DNA of 64,000 nt from NCBI GenBank assembly GCA_964019155.1, contig OZ025245.1:16358491-16422490 (forward strand), in the 5' to 3' direction. Position numbers and translations under genes: made by a program. The notes below the pieces were generated by a model that saw only the letters and a program-made list of their open reading frames with translations, did no database searches and was not told the origin of the DNA. Of this stretch, positions 1 through 12,729 are shown in pieces (the stretch's first letter is position 1; each line of letters opens with the position of its first letter). Source of the stretch: Osedax fenrisi. Lineage: Eukaryota; Annelida; Polychaeta; Sabellida; Siboglinidae.

Positions 1-1722
1 ATACGATGTGTATTATATTTGTGGTATGTATATATAACAAGTATTAGAGAGATCCACAGTTTATAAAAAATAATTTTATTTCGTATTAAATTACATATGA
101 TTCATTAAAATATATTTCGTAATATATTATATAACTGTTGTATATTTAATTCAGATGATATATCTATAAGTAGAATACACTATTTCTAGATTATATAACA
201 TATTGAAAAATTCATAGAATTATTTAGATATTGATTTTTATATTTTAAATATTGATTTTTAAACATACATTATTTTAATATAGATTTTTAAATATAAGTG
301 TAGATGTGATATATAGGATTTTATAAACATATTACATGAAAGCAGATAAAGACATATCTATATACATATCAATATCAACGTTAACTTGAAGTAAATAAAA
401 ATAAAATTAATATATCGAACTTTACATAATTTGTTTAATGAGTATATTATCATGATATATCATATAGTATATATACTATAATAATACATATTAAAATTCT
501 AATCAACAATAAATTAATAAATTCAAATATGAATTTCTATAGAAATACGTTTACACATAATGACAAATAAAGTCTTCAATTTATATCAGAATTAAAATAT
601 AAATATTATTAAAACAAAATATATGTATTTTATTAATGTATGTATACATCCAAAAATATAAAACAAAATAACATCTATTAACATCGACTGTTTATAAACA
701 ATTATCATATATGATAATAAAAATATATATGTTATATTTAGAATTCATTTATATTAGTCTAATTTATAGATAGTTAGTGAATACTGATTAAATATCATAC
801 ATTAGATGAAAGTGGATCAGTCGATATTAATAAATTTGATGTCTGTAATACCTATAGTATTATATAATATAGACATATAGATAATAAGTATGATGAGGTG
901 TTGTTAATAATACATAGTGTATTATATAATAATAATTATCAACTCAGTAAATAAAACGACACGAAACAAAAACGTTTATATAACAATACGAATGATCACT
1001 GAATGTAATACATAATGTTATATGTTAATCGTTATTAATGTTATAATTAACACTAGGTAAATCCCGCTTTATTTCATTTATATAATTCATCGCATAAGTG
1101 TTTCATTAATCGTTATAACCGCGAGCTTAATAGTAACAATAACCAATATGGTTATCTTGTATTAGTAACAATAACCAATATGGTTATCTTGTATTAGTAA
1201 AAGTAATTTGCAATCAACTACGAATAAAACGTTGATGATATCGAATGCATTGTGACTGCCACACTAAAGTACTTCTATAGAATATGATTATCATGCTAAA
1301 CACACCCTACACTGAATAGAATACCGTTATCTTCATTAGTATCTTTATTAGTGCCCTACTAATTTCAGTGGTATCGTATGGCAGCGCCTCGTAGTGGCAG
1401 ACTTGTTATCAGACCACGTGTGTATCTATAGTAACCTGGTCTACTATATAATAGGCCCGTTTTATATATACAATCGTACAGTTATAATCATTTGTACATG
1501 ATGAATCACGATACAATACTTATGAATACAATGTATATATCGTTATTAACAATTCGTTACAAATGTAATGTTGTGGTATTGTTCTAAATGTATTGTTCAA
1601 TAGATATTGTTCGAGGTTCATTGAGAAAAATAACTGCATTTGATGAGATAAATATAATATAAAAAGTGCATTATAAACTGAATAACAATGACTACTAATG
1701 AATAGCCTATAGGGGCGTAGAA
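1..1722. other. AT-rich noncoding DNA; 32-bp tandem duplication
   Basis: I see no coding or RNA gene. The only clear structure is an exact two-copy tandem repeat at 1131-1194, unit tagtaacaataaccaatatg plus 12 nt. The rest is AT-rich sequence with stops in all frames. Confidence 0.6.
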
Positions 1723-2331
1723 GTTAACACCCTTTAGGGTAATACCCCGACTAACAATAAGGCGACGTCACTATATTGCTAATGCCTGGCTAATACCGAG
1801 ATAAGGCACAAGTAACAATATCTATAATCAGTTGTTATAATCACAATGATTGTCACTTGTATTCGTCAAGGTTATACATTTTTTTACGATTTTTATAAAA
1901 CTTTATACAATAATAATAAGAGACTAATATAATATTATAAATTTTAAATATATTTAAAAGATGTATAAATTATTAATATTAATATTAATATATTAACTTA
2001 TAATACAAAGAACTTATAATATATATTTATATATGGTTTATATAAAATATTTATAAGAATTATATATAACAACTTTTAATATATATTTATAAATTATAAA
2101 TTATTTATTAAATTATTTATGAATTATATACTAATTATAATTAGTATATAATATATTATTAATATTCTGTAAAATGTAAAATATTGAAGAACAACTAACA
2201 TTATAGTATCGAGTATAATAATTGATTATAAATATTGTTATTTAGGAGTTAGTACTATATCCCCCAGTATATTAGTATAATAGTGACGTCAGTGTATGGT
2301 TAGGCGGGGTGTTACCCTAAAAGGTATTAAC
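1723..2331. mobile_element. Fold-back (inverted-repeat) element, ~0.6 kb
   Basis: The arm at 1723-1782 is the approximate reverse complement of 2272-2331. Both carry gtgacgtc next to a GGGGT(A/G)TTACCCTAAA-type block and end in gttaac or attaac. The interior (1783-2271) is AT-rich with no ORF. This matches a fold-back or MITE structure. Arms have diverged by several substitutions and small indels. Target-site duplication is not clear. Confidence 0.6.
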
Positions 2332-2416
2332 GAAACCGTATACTATCACGATTATGAGTTTATATATATTTATATAAACTTTATACTAATAATTGTATAT
2401 TATTAATACCATAATT

Positions 2417-2458
<42 letters not shown>

Positions 2459-3075
2459 ATTATAACTATTCGAGTAACTGTATATAGTACTCGAATACTA
2501 AATAATAAGATTTGCACATATTTAGACTTTCTTTAAAAATCACTAAATCATTAATATTAATCGTCAATACTATTTATAAAAACTCTTCCGTTTCCGGACC
2601 GCGTGCGCATGGCATTGTCTTCGTACTGCCACGTCACTTCCGCCTGCTAAAGTTATATAGGAAGTCCTGCCGTTGTGGTTATTTTAAAGAAGCGAGGCGT
2701 TGATTAATGTCTCTTAATTTTGGATGTGAGTACATAGGTATATAAGGCATCGATAGCATATAACTAGCCTAATATATATGTATTTAATAAAATATAATAT
2801 AATTTGTTATTGAGTGGAAATTAGAAGTTACTTCAATAGGTATTTCATTTCCAATACACAGAAATATATATGTATATATATGTGTGTGTTATATGTATTA
2901 AGTTGAATATAACGACGCGGATCGCAAGGAGTACGTCGTAAGAAGCTACTGCAGTATATCATGATATACCTACTACCCGCTTAACTATTAACGTTAATGT
3001 TGTTACACGATATGGTAAGAGTTACGTACGTTGTAAATATAAATATACATTAATATTATACTTATACGTATATAA

Positions 3076-3122
<47 letters not shown>

Positions 3123-3124
3123 TA
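2332..3124. other. Intergenic AT-rich DNA with (TA)n
   Basis: This contains a ~35-bp (TA)n at about 2420-2455 and another at 3077-3116. A GC-richer patch at 2588-2700 lies in a 63-codon ORF (2512-2703 plus) that matches no family I recognise, and I do not call it a gene. Confidence 0.5.
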
Positions 3125-3430
3125 CGCTCGAATCTCTCTGTTCACTCTGAATCTGCTCTATCTGTGATAGCTCAAAAATACTGGAATGCTCTACCATATG
3201 ACATTAGGTGTTAGAAATCTATGTCACTATTTAAACGTACAAATATAATACATTATTTAATATATATTATTTAATATATAATAAACAATCCACGCACCTA
3301 TTAACATTGTGACCTACATTCCCTTTTCCTTCATTTTGATTGTACACTATTTATTTTCTTTTTGTTTCCTTCCCATGACACCCATAACCACCTCGTGATT
3401 TTGTGGTCAATAAACCACTTTATAATTAAA
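3125..3430 (+). pseudogene. LINE reverse-transcriptase C-terminus and 3' end, decayed
   Basis: Plus-frame translation gives SVIAQKYWNALPYDIR, then an in-frame stop, then KSMSLFKR. Non-LTR retrotransposon ORF2 proteins commonly end with a block like FSV.APK.WNSLP..IR...S...FK..LK. The 3' UTR-like DNA ends near caataaaccactttataatt at ~3410. Only the 3' end remains, which is typical 5' truncation. Confidence 0.6.
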
Positions 3431-3539
3431 TACATATATATATATATATATATATACATGTTAACCTATGTACGTATAATATACATATGCTTACGTTATA
3501 ACACAATGCTAAATACAATACACCTAGTATGTGTACATG

Positions 3540-3839
3540 TAGGGGCGTCACGGGGTGATTAAAAGTGGGGGGGGGGGTATCTCAGACTCATTAATTATTA
3601 CCATATACTTTGCTAAGAAGATAAATCTATAATATCAATTGTAAAGGGCTTAATATGATTGACTTGTATCGGGTTGCACAATACAAATCAATGTTGGATA
3701 TAATGATACTACAAAGACTATAAATAGAATAAATATAATATTTATAAAGAATACAATAATTTGTAGATCCTAAAAGTGGGGGGATATTCGTTATTATGGG
3801 GGTACATGTCCCCCATCCCCCCATTTTATGACGTCCCTA
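3540..3839. mobile_element. hAT-like MITE, 300 bp, G-rich interior
   Basis: The termini TAGGGGCGTCA (3540) and TGACGTCCCTA (3829-3839) are near-inverted repeats. The flanking octamers tgtacatg and ggtacata agree at 6 of 8 positions, consistent with an old 8-bp target duplication. The interior has runs of G at both ends (3567-3577 and 3777-3833) and no ORF. TAGGGxCGTCA-type ends are seen in hAT-derived MITEs; family assignment is inference. Confidence 0.6.
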
Positions 3840-5450
3840 GGTACATACATTAGTGTAATACTTATAACAGTGGTATCATTATTATCGATAACAATATAGT
3901 ACCATCATATATCCCCTATATCATTATATATAGTATATTTAGTTATTGTTGTTCGGTATACCAATAATGTATACATTATTAATATAATTTAATTAAATAA
4001 ATTTGTAAACACACATTAAAGCGTAAATCGCTGCTGTCGATATCTACAAGTAAAACAGGTAATGCTAACCTATGTTAACATATATTAGGTGGACTTATCA
4101 TCAATAGATCTATAACCGTTGAACTACGCTCCTTATACACGCCTATCTTTATCATTTTATTTACCCTCTATACATTGTTTACAGTATACGGCGCGTATAG
4201 AAATATGAAAATTTGATTTGATCGAAATAAAATTCGTGTGATTTATTTGAATATTATTTATATGAAATAAAATATAGGCGAACAATAAATTAAAAAAAAT
4301 ACTAATTTTTTTTTTATATATATACATTTATTACTGATTAAGTGGAAATATATATATGATAAAGTTACGTTCATGTTAAAAATGTATCGTATTCATACGA
4401 AACATGTGTTTTTATATCTCTAAGATGCTTATTATTAAATAAAACTGATAATACAACTGTATACTTATATTGTAACATCCACGATAGGATAACAACAATA
4501 ATAGAACATTAACTATAATATAAAACTAATGTATGTAATGACGCACATAGTCACTTCACGATATTACTGTCATGTCAGCAAATATTTAACGAAGGAAATA
4601 TATGTCACTCAAGTGAAATACGATACGACATTATATTTCGCTAATTAATATTACAGTATATTTATTTAGATATTTAAAAACATCTTAGGTAATTAATGTT
4701 ACAGTTTGAATAACAATTCAATGATAACTTTATGAATAATATATTCATTTCATAATAGGCAACAACAACAGAAAATATTCATATTTTTTTGAAGCCCTTT
4801 AAGAAGAAAATATTATATAAATATCATTATAAATTAACAGGGTAACAAAATTAAAATTCTTCTAATAAATATTATTATTATTATTATTATTATATATTAT
4901 TATTACAATGATTACTACCTACTATTAACTCGCGTTAATACTAATAACATTAAGTAGATAGGAAGTGGTGTGTCTGTGCTTGTTAACATGATGTTGATAT
5001 ATGTGTAATACACATTGTGTAGGTATTAGTAAATCCCCATCCTAAATCTTAATATGTTGTCATTCGATACCTTAACGAGTAATAAAACATCGCTATGAAG
5101 GATTTTACTGTACGTATTTATGTAATTCAATAATTAATACGTGTAATAAATATTTATATATATATATTTATGATATCATTATATTTAGTTTTAATCAACG
5201 TACATATATAGTAATATAAGTAGATATAGTTCAAAAAAATTCAATATTTTCGACATATAATATATATATAGAATAATTTAATATGTATACCTAAATACAT
5301 ATTTAAAGAAGTATTCATAAATGCGTTGTAATTAATCATTGAAACATACAATGTTTTTATGCGCCTTTCGTGCATATAATACAACACGTCGATGTTATCG
5401 AGTTGTACGATAGCCACACTTCGATGTCGCGCTCGATTAGTACGTAATAA
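3840..5450. other. AT-rich noncoding DNA, no gene seen
   Basis: All frames are broken by stops. There is a short (ATT)n near 4869-4892 and (TA)n near 4315-4325 and 5155-5170. Nothing else could be supported. Confidence 0.5.
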
Positions 5451-5456
5451 CAGCGT

Positions 5457-5520
5457 ACTATAGTACTATAGTACTATAGTACTATAGTACTATATACTAT
5501 AGTACTGTAGTACTATATAT
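5457..5520. repeat. 8-bp tandem repeat (tactatag)n
   Basis: The unit tactatag repeats about seven times, with slight disruption at the end. Each unit is nearly self-complementary (ctatag and gtac cores), so the array can fold into hairpins. Confidence 0.7.
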
Positions 5521-5817
5521 AGTGCAGGGTTATTACCTACAGGGTTACTGAACGCCGCTTAGTTACGTGAACAATATATTGTACATATATAATCGTATTA
5601 GCCATATCTAATTAGTAATAATTTATCACGTAATTAATATTCACACGTTTTCAAATTATTAAATCTAAAAATAAACGTATATATTCAACACCATATCGGT
5701 ACAGGGGTAGCTTAACATAGAGTATAGAATACATTAGTAAACATATAGCACAGTAAAGTATGCTTTACTTGGCTATATATTTACTTCAGTTTACTATACA
5801 GTATAGTAGGAATACCA

Positions 5818-5902
5818 GGGGTGGCTTAACATAGAGTATAGTCTATACTCTATGTTAAGCTATAGTAGTGAGTATAGACTATACTCTATATTAAGCTACC
5901 CC
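5818..5902. repeat. Nested palindrome with ggggt ends
   Basis: An inner palindrome at 5824-5860 (GCTTAACATAGAGTATAG, one-base loop, then its complement) is perfect. An outer near-palindrome pairs GGGGTGGCTTAACATAGAG with a mirrored copy ending in ctacccc at 5902. A partial copy, ggggtagcttaacatagag, also occurs at 5704. This suggests a small mobile or extruding element. Confidence 0.65.
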
Positions 5903-5919
5903 GGAGTATACTCCTGGTT

Positions 5920-7416
5920 AATAATGACTATAGCGATTGATACAACTAGTGTTATTTACAATGCATGCATGGTATGCCGTGGTAGCATGTACCTATCCTT
6001 GCAATCATAGAATACAGTTAGTATGTATCAAATCTCGATAGTACAGTATCGTATGAGATAATGAGATGTAAAGTCGATACATTATACGGGAGGTAGGTTT
6101 ATCGCGCGATAACATATTTTCATATACATAAAGAAATTACTTTATTCATTAATGAGTATTGTAATAATTATTAAAACTACTTTAAACTCCCCAAATATCT
6201 GATTATATATATGTGTGTGTGTGTGTGTGTATGTGTAAGTGTATGTGACGCTTCGTAACTATGAACAAATATTATATTATGATTTAAACAATAAATATAA
6301 ATATAAAATACTAACGAATGCCCAGAGAAGATGTTAGCACTAATAATAAACTAGAAGTCAGCATCTCGAGTCGTAGCCGAATTAATTAATACGCCAACTT
6401 TTTCAGGCGTCACCTATTTATAAAACAATCTTCGACTCCGATTCAGTGATGAGTTGAGGCGTGAGTTCATCGGTGATAAATAGGTGAGACGAGTATTTAT
6501 GTAAACACACGTACCGATAATAAAACGTTATTAATCGCTCAACCGTATATCTCTTTACCTCTCTATATATTTCAAAATCTCCCCATTTCAGCACTTTCAC
6601 AACACCCCTCCATCCATTTCCTTTTTAAATCTATTTCTCCCTCTCTATTTCTATGCCTAGCTTACCTACTGTACCGTGTTACATCGTATCGTATTGTTGT
6701 ATACAACACAATACGATAACCTATAGGTCAGCGATACTGCACTAACGCGCGGAGTTTCCGGTATGACAAAGCGAATAGTACGCCGCACGTCGTCTGATAA
6801 CTCGACAACAGTTACATCGACAACAGTTATATCGACAACAGTTATATAAGTTAACAATGGAGTGACGAACACACAATGGCGATGACGAAGATGCGGTCTT
6901 ATTAGAGTGTCGGGTTACAGCTGAACAACATTGTGTAGGTGATTACTGTGTAGGTTCGCTGTATACTCGATGTACAATACGATAGGGGGCGGGGCCTATC
7001 GGGCGAATGTTCGTGTGTATACGTTCACTATAATACAATGTGATAATATGCAATTGTACAATGTACAATGTAACATATTGTTATATATAACACGTTGACC
7101 CTTATTGTTATATTTGTTAATAGTAGAATATAACAATGCCTTAATCGTCAACAATAAATGCTAATGATCGTAAGATAACAACGATAATGTTATTAATAAG
7201 GCCATAGTACATCAGGAAGTAAAGGTATGCCTGACGTACATTGTACACGTGGATGTACCCTGAGATGCAGGCTATGATAGCAATACGCTATGGCTAGGCT
7301 ACTCGTGTGGTCATGTGTCAACTATACGTGAACAAATGCTAACTATTCACGAATCTTTTTAATTTATATCTGATATATAAGTGAGATATACATAACATAT
7401 AAATACTATATATAAT
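5920..7416. other. Noncoding DNA with minor repeats and a GC box
   Basis: This includes (GT)n at 6210-6232, a 15-bp tandem repeat tcgacaacagttaca x3 at 6802-6846, and a GGGGGCGGGGC box at 6985-6995 framed by gata/tatc. Short ORFs here match nothing I recognise. Confidence 0.5.
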
Positions 7417-7584
7417 TAGGTAGGAGTGAATTTTGAAATAATTATGGCGGTCTGGTGTCTCGCGATAGTGATTTAATGTTATATGTGAATTTCTATAATG
7501 TCAATAAATTCACATATAACGTTACATCACTATCGCGAGACATAACCTGACCGCCATAATTATTTCAAAATTCACTCCGACCTA
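7417..7584. mobile_element. Hairpin MITE, 168 bp
   Basis: The whole segment folds on itself. The 5' arm contains ggagtgaattttgaaataat, then tatggcggtc and ctcgcgatagtgat; the complement returns at 7517-7584 with few mismatches. Arms are about 80 bp with almost no loop. A degenerate relative lies at 21068-21180. Confidence 0.75.
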
Positions 7585-7627
7585 TTAAATATATATAATA
7601 TAATATATAATATATATTATATATATA

Positions 7628-7664
<37 letters not shown>

Positions 7665-9113
7665 CTCACGTATACGTGAGTTCTACCTAATACGATGTAT
7701 ATGATAGATAATTATCTATAGAGGTATACCGTAGAAAAAAGTATACAATTAATTATTATTAATAGGTTCATTATAATTCGACATCAATTATAATTTATGA
7801 CTTTATATGATTTACTAAATATAGATTTACTGTGTGTTTATTAGTGTTAAATACACGCTATTAAATACCACTAAAATACCTAATAACCTAATAAAATTAA
7901 TGAGATATACTTACTTTTAACTGAACGACAGAAATACTTTTTGAATAACTATCTATCACTGAATAAATCACAATCTTATCTAATACTAGTAAATCACTCG
8001 AATCCTATAGCCACATTTAATGATATAAATAATTAAAAAGTTAAATATAAATATTTTATTTGTAATCTCGCCTTTTGCTATAGATGTAAACTTATGAACA
8101 GAAAAATAGGCGACGATAGCGATACGAAATTCAACTTACCACATGAGAATTAATAGAGATATTCCATAGTGTATCGATATATAGGTATACGAAGTATACA
8201 TATGACGTACACTGTACGTTATACCGGAGATTTAGCTGAAGGTATAGGTATACCTTCAGCCTAAGCTCAGCTGGTCAAGCACTGGTCATCTCCGTAGTGT
8301 AATATGGTGGTATACATGTATACACTAAAGTGGCCATAACAACGCTACGAAGATACCAATGAATAGATTAAATATGATCATCAGATCAGTGCTGCGAGTG
8401 TGCTTTCAAGAGTACCCATCGCAATCCTGTTTCGTCTTATTTAATTACATTAAATGTATGCATTTTAATCAACCGCGTAAATATAGACTATTATGTTTAG
8501 TACAGCAGGTGGACTATAAAACAACACCTTCTTACTTATATAATATGTTGACACTCGGAAAGCCTACTATATATAGTATAATATATAGTATATACTCTAT
8601 ATAATATAAGCATATATGATTTCCGAGTGGGTACTTGTCTATAGACAACTGACATCACCAGTTGTCTATTTAATATTCCTCTAGGTAATAAATAAGTTTC
8701 AGAGCTTTCTCTGTAGCTGCACCTACATTATGATGTACCCTATAGGGAACACGCTTCCTAATAATACGACATTTTAAATGGTGAACTGCGAAGTAGTAAC
8801 GGAAAGTTTAAACTATAGTATCGTATACTATAGTTTGGTATACTATAGTTTCGTATACTATAGTTTGGTAAACTATAGTTTGGTATCGTATACGATTTGT
8901 GTGGTAGCGTCTCAACGATATTTACATCGGGGTGCACGCCGGAACTTATATGTGACTCATTAGTAATGACTCATTACTAATGCATTCACATTCACAATAG
9001 CCTATACATCTATTACCGTTATTAGATGTTATTACATAACATCGTATCGGTAAAGATAATAGTAATTTAATGTAATAGTGTATAGATAAATACTTTACAT
9101 AAGTCAGTATTAA

Positions 9114-9120
<7 letters not shown>
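7585..9120. other. Noncoding DNA with several short hairpins
   Basis: Hairpins include GCTGAAGGTATA-gg-TATACCTTCAGC at 8235-8260, cactcggaaa/tttccgagtg around 8551-8630, and agacaactg/cagttgtct near 8641-8668. An 81-codon ORF at 8359-8604 shows no recognisable domain. I see no gene. Confidence 0.5.
8811..8890. repeat. 15-bp tandem repeat
   Basis: The unit actatagtttggtat, with variants, repeats about five times. The unit is rich in ctatag and gtatac palindromes. Confidence 0.75.
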
Positions 9121-9144
<24 letters not shown>

Positions 9145-9148
<4 letters not shown>

Positions 9149-9328
9149 TTTAATTTGGTTAGATTTAGTTTATTTTTAATATTTCCAGGAATTTTTAGCT
9201 GAATTGCATCCCAATTTTGCCTATAAAAGTATATATATATTAGTTTAGTTTGGTTTGATTAATTTTGGTTTATTTTTAATATTTCTAGGTTTTTTTAGCT
9301 GCATTACATCCCAATTTAGCCTATAAAA

Positions 9329-9329
<1 letters not shown>
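9145..9329. repeat. Two-copy repeat separated by (TA)n
   Basis: Copies at 9145-9229 and 9241-9329 share tagtttagtttggttt-like starts, tatttttaatatttc, the block TTTTTAGCTG(A/C)ATT(G/A)CATCCCA and cctataaaag ends. The same agctgcattacatccca block occurs inverted inside the element at 61549-61700, so this is a dispersed family. Confidence 0.65.
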
Positions 9330-9366
<37 letters not shown>

Positions 9367-9604
9367 GTGTATTACACACATATACACACACGTTATAGGC
9401 CAATCCAATTACCATTTATATATATATACAATTATACATAATTATGTTATATATATTGTATAGGTAGGTATAACCTATTATGATTTCTAATATTTATTTA
9501 TTTAATTCATTCAATGATATTTAACTTCATATCAATAAGCACATATGGGATAAACCTATTATAATTGGTGTATTGTATGAATGGATAGCTATACCTATAA
9601 TACT

Positions 9605-9765
9605 AATAATATATAGTTTAGTCAGTAAACAAAAATAATTAAGAAAAAATAGATATGAATTTATACCCAAAACGTCATGGTACACAAATTAATATTTTGT
9701 TTAAAATTAATAAAAAAAACGCCTTGGTTTATGCATGCCGATCTGATATTAAGGAGCGTTAACCA
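9605..9765. repeat. Dispersed repeat, copy 1 (see 18505)
   Basis: This shares atatatagttta...agtaaacaaaaat, gaattataccc-like and cgccttggttt.tgcatgccga blocks with 18505-18640. Family is unknown. Both copies sit next to (TA)n or tata-rich DNA. Confidence 0.55.
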
Positions 9766-10019
9766 TAGCATACGGAAAAGAATAACTTGTATTAATATTA
9801 TTTTATTATTATATCTATATAATAAAATAATATATTACTATAAATATCAAATAAATAGAAGTACATATTTTATAAATTTATAATTTGTGTTATAAAATCA
9901 TAAAATTATAAATATAATGTATAGAATAATGTATAGAATAATGTATAGAACATTATAGTATGCCTCCGTAGTTAGGTAATCACGAATGAAATATATTAAC
10001 ATACTTTTGTTTAATATTG

Positions 10020-10021
<2 letters not shown>

Positions 10022-10079
<58 letters not shown>
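10022..10079. repeat. (TA)n microsatellite, ~58 bp
   Basis: Uninterrupted TA dinucleotides. This is one of the longer of several dozen such tracts in the window. Confidence 0.95.
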
Positions 10080-10081
<2 letters not shown>

Positions 10082-10657
10082 CTAACTCACTATGCAAGTA
10101 CATAAGTGTTTTGCCTCAAAGCTCAGAAACCCCTTCAACCACACCGCGTATAATTATAATTAATATTTAATAAAAATACTTATTATTAAATACTAGGTAA
10201 ACATTTATCATTGTTGTATCAAATTAATATTGTACTATTTAATTATTTATTTTCTTTAATTATTAAAAACTATAATTATTAATTTTATTTATTTATATTC
10301 TTAATTAACCTTTGAGCGTATTTCAAATTCGCATTTATATGATTAAATAAAATTATTATTTTCATCATCATCATAAAATATATGTTATTATGATGTATCA
10401 AGTAAGACATATATTATTCATAACATATTTAAGTTATTTTAATATTATTAATTCTCTATATATGTATTTCATAATTGTACATCAATAATAAACACAAGTA
10501 ATACATAATTCATATTTAACATCGTATTATTCAATTAGATAGATTAACAATATTTATTACGAATTACTAAATAATTAAAAATATTCATAACCATATGAAT
10601 TGCGATATTATCATGAGTTTACACTTTTATCCTAAATAACATACGATCAAAGCTGAA

Positions 10658-10897
10658 GACTGACATCGGCCCCCAATAAGTCACGTGTCTAACCAAGAGT
10701 TCAAGTAAACATTTCGCGGCGGTCGTTATATTTCTCAATAAATTATTCACCTAGTAGTGAAGTTGTGTCCTGTATATATATATAAATATCATAATACCGT
10801 ATGCTTATATATTAATATGATATTATATAACACCTGCAAGCATTGTTTATTTGAAATCTCGGTTTTACACGTGACATGTTGAGGGCCGATGTTAGTC
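10658..10897. mobile_element. Small inverted-repeat element, ~240 bp
   Basis: GACTGACATCGGCCC at 10658 and its approximate complement GGGCCGATGTTAGTC ending at 10897 form inverted termini. Inside each is a second paired block, cacgtgtc/acacgtgac. The interior is AT-rich with no ORF. Confidence 0.55.
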
Positions 10898-11079
10898 TAA
10901 ATCCGATCAACTAAGATATGTTTAAATATATATATATATATATACATAAACTACAGTTTACATTATATACTATTATCTAACGAGTGGGAAATATAATGAA
11001 TATTACATAAATATTACATAAACGGAACATGAAATACATAAAAATATAAACATATGTTAATATACCATAAAATAAATAG

Positions 11080-11290
11080 TTAATATATTGGTTTACAAAG
11101 TATTTGGAATGTATTTAGGTCGCTACAGATATGAATTTTATTTGGTAGAATATTCCATACATTGGGGGCTGAATATCTGAAACATCGTCTACATATATGT
11201 GTATTGGTATACGTAGTAGTTTTATATTGGCATTGATCAGTATTCATGGGCTCTACTTTGTGTTGGGTAGTTATTGTAAACATGTTAACA
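11080..11290 (-). pseudogene. LINE reverse-transcriptase C-terminal remnant
   Basis: The minus-strand ORF of 67 codons contains RRCFRYSAPNVWNILPNKIH, the diagnostic end block of non-LTR retrotransposon ORF2 (SLR..APK.WN.LP..I). The upstream part of ORF2 is absent. Confidence 0.7.
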
Positions 11291-11329
11291 CCGAAATATT
11301 AATGTAGTAGAGTCAACACTGAAATATGA

Positions 11330-11449
11330 CACGCCCCTTCAGCACGGTAGTCATTATATCACGCCCCTTTAGCACAGTAGCCATTAGGCCACGCCCCTTC
11401 CGTATTGTAGTCATTAGGCCACGCCCCTTTATCACGGTAGCTATTTCGT
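11330..11449. repeat. 30-bp minisatellite, four units with CACGCCCC
   Basis: Units start at 11330, 11360, 11390 and 11420, each beginning cacgcccctt and ending in gtag.cat-type sequence. CACGCCCC resembles a KLF/Sp/EGR-type box, but regulatory function is unproven. Confidence 0.8.
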
Positions 11450-12083
11450 TCGCGATACATCCCTCGAGATAGGATGGTATTTGCTTACATTTGAAAGTTT
11501 AGTAGAATAGATTTCAGAGAGTAAAGTTTTAAAATATTTGTAGTCATCCTTTTTTTTAATACCAGTTTAAGAGTTGTTAAATGTTGTGTTTTCAAGTTGT
11601 TTAATAATAATGTCAGTATATAAGCGATAAGTATTTTAAAAGTACTTATTAAACATATTGAGTAATGGTATGATATGAAGTAAGAATAGAATATAGGACG
11701 AGGATATTTGGGGAGGATATTTGGTTTACTGACAGATATCTCGATAAATTCGGTGAACTTCTATATCTACCTGGGTTCACTCTCGTTTGTTACGAGGAAC
11801 CAATCTGATTAGTATTATTATTATATCTGGAACGGAACCTCGTGGAGTACCAAATAGTAGGTTTTTGTAAAGGTTACGTTAATTTGCATATTTTAAATAA
11901 TACAATATAATCCATTCCGTAAAGCAAGTGCAAAGTCTTGTATTTGTTTAGTAAGTTTAGTATTTGAATCAGAATATCATGATCAATAGTATCACAATAT
12001 TATGACATACAGGTATTTGTGTCAGTATAAATAAATGTATTAAATACATATTATTAAGAATTTAGTATGCAGTATTATAGTTT

Positions 12084-12137
<54 letters not shown>

Positions 12138-12149
12138 CTACAAAAACTA
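11450..12149. other. Noncoding DNA, no gene seen
   Basis: AT-rich sequence without supported ORFs. It ends in a ~50-bp (TA)n at 12087-12136. Confidence 0.5.
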
Positions 12150-12673
12150 AATACTATAGTATTTAGTTTTTGATAGCTAATATAGTTAATCGATATTTTA
12201 TATTCACTCTCATTAAATATATTGTTATGATACATTTTATATTCAAAAAAGTTAAATCCGATATAGGATTCTATCATTGACGGCAGAAATATTAGAAAAT
12301 TGAAATTAGGGAAATGACCGGAGGGAATATCGAAGTAGGCCACATGCGATGATCATATTAAATTTGGGCTTGACTAAAATAGACAGATAGATAGATAGAT
12401 AATAGTTTATTGAATAGATTCAAAACGATGGGTAACAATAAATAATAATGACAGAAATATATAAATAGTAGTTAGCAAATATAAATAAGTTGTGATTTAC
12501 ACACACCGAAAGTAAATAAAATAATAATAAAGCAATATTTGGAATGTTGATCAAACGTGCTGAACACATCATCGAATAACTAGGGAATATATAAAATGAT
12601 AGTCAATCTATTTATGTCAATATTAAATATTCGAATATGTAAATATTAAAATATGTAAATTATTGCAATTTGT

Positions 12674-12729
<56 letters not shown>

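Noticed and set aside
8359..8604. 81-codon plus ORF as a small gene
   Set aside because: It has a moderately normal composition, but no domain, no splice support, and it ends in a tata palindrome.
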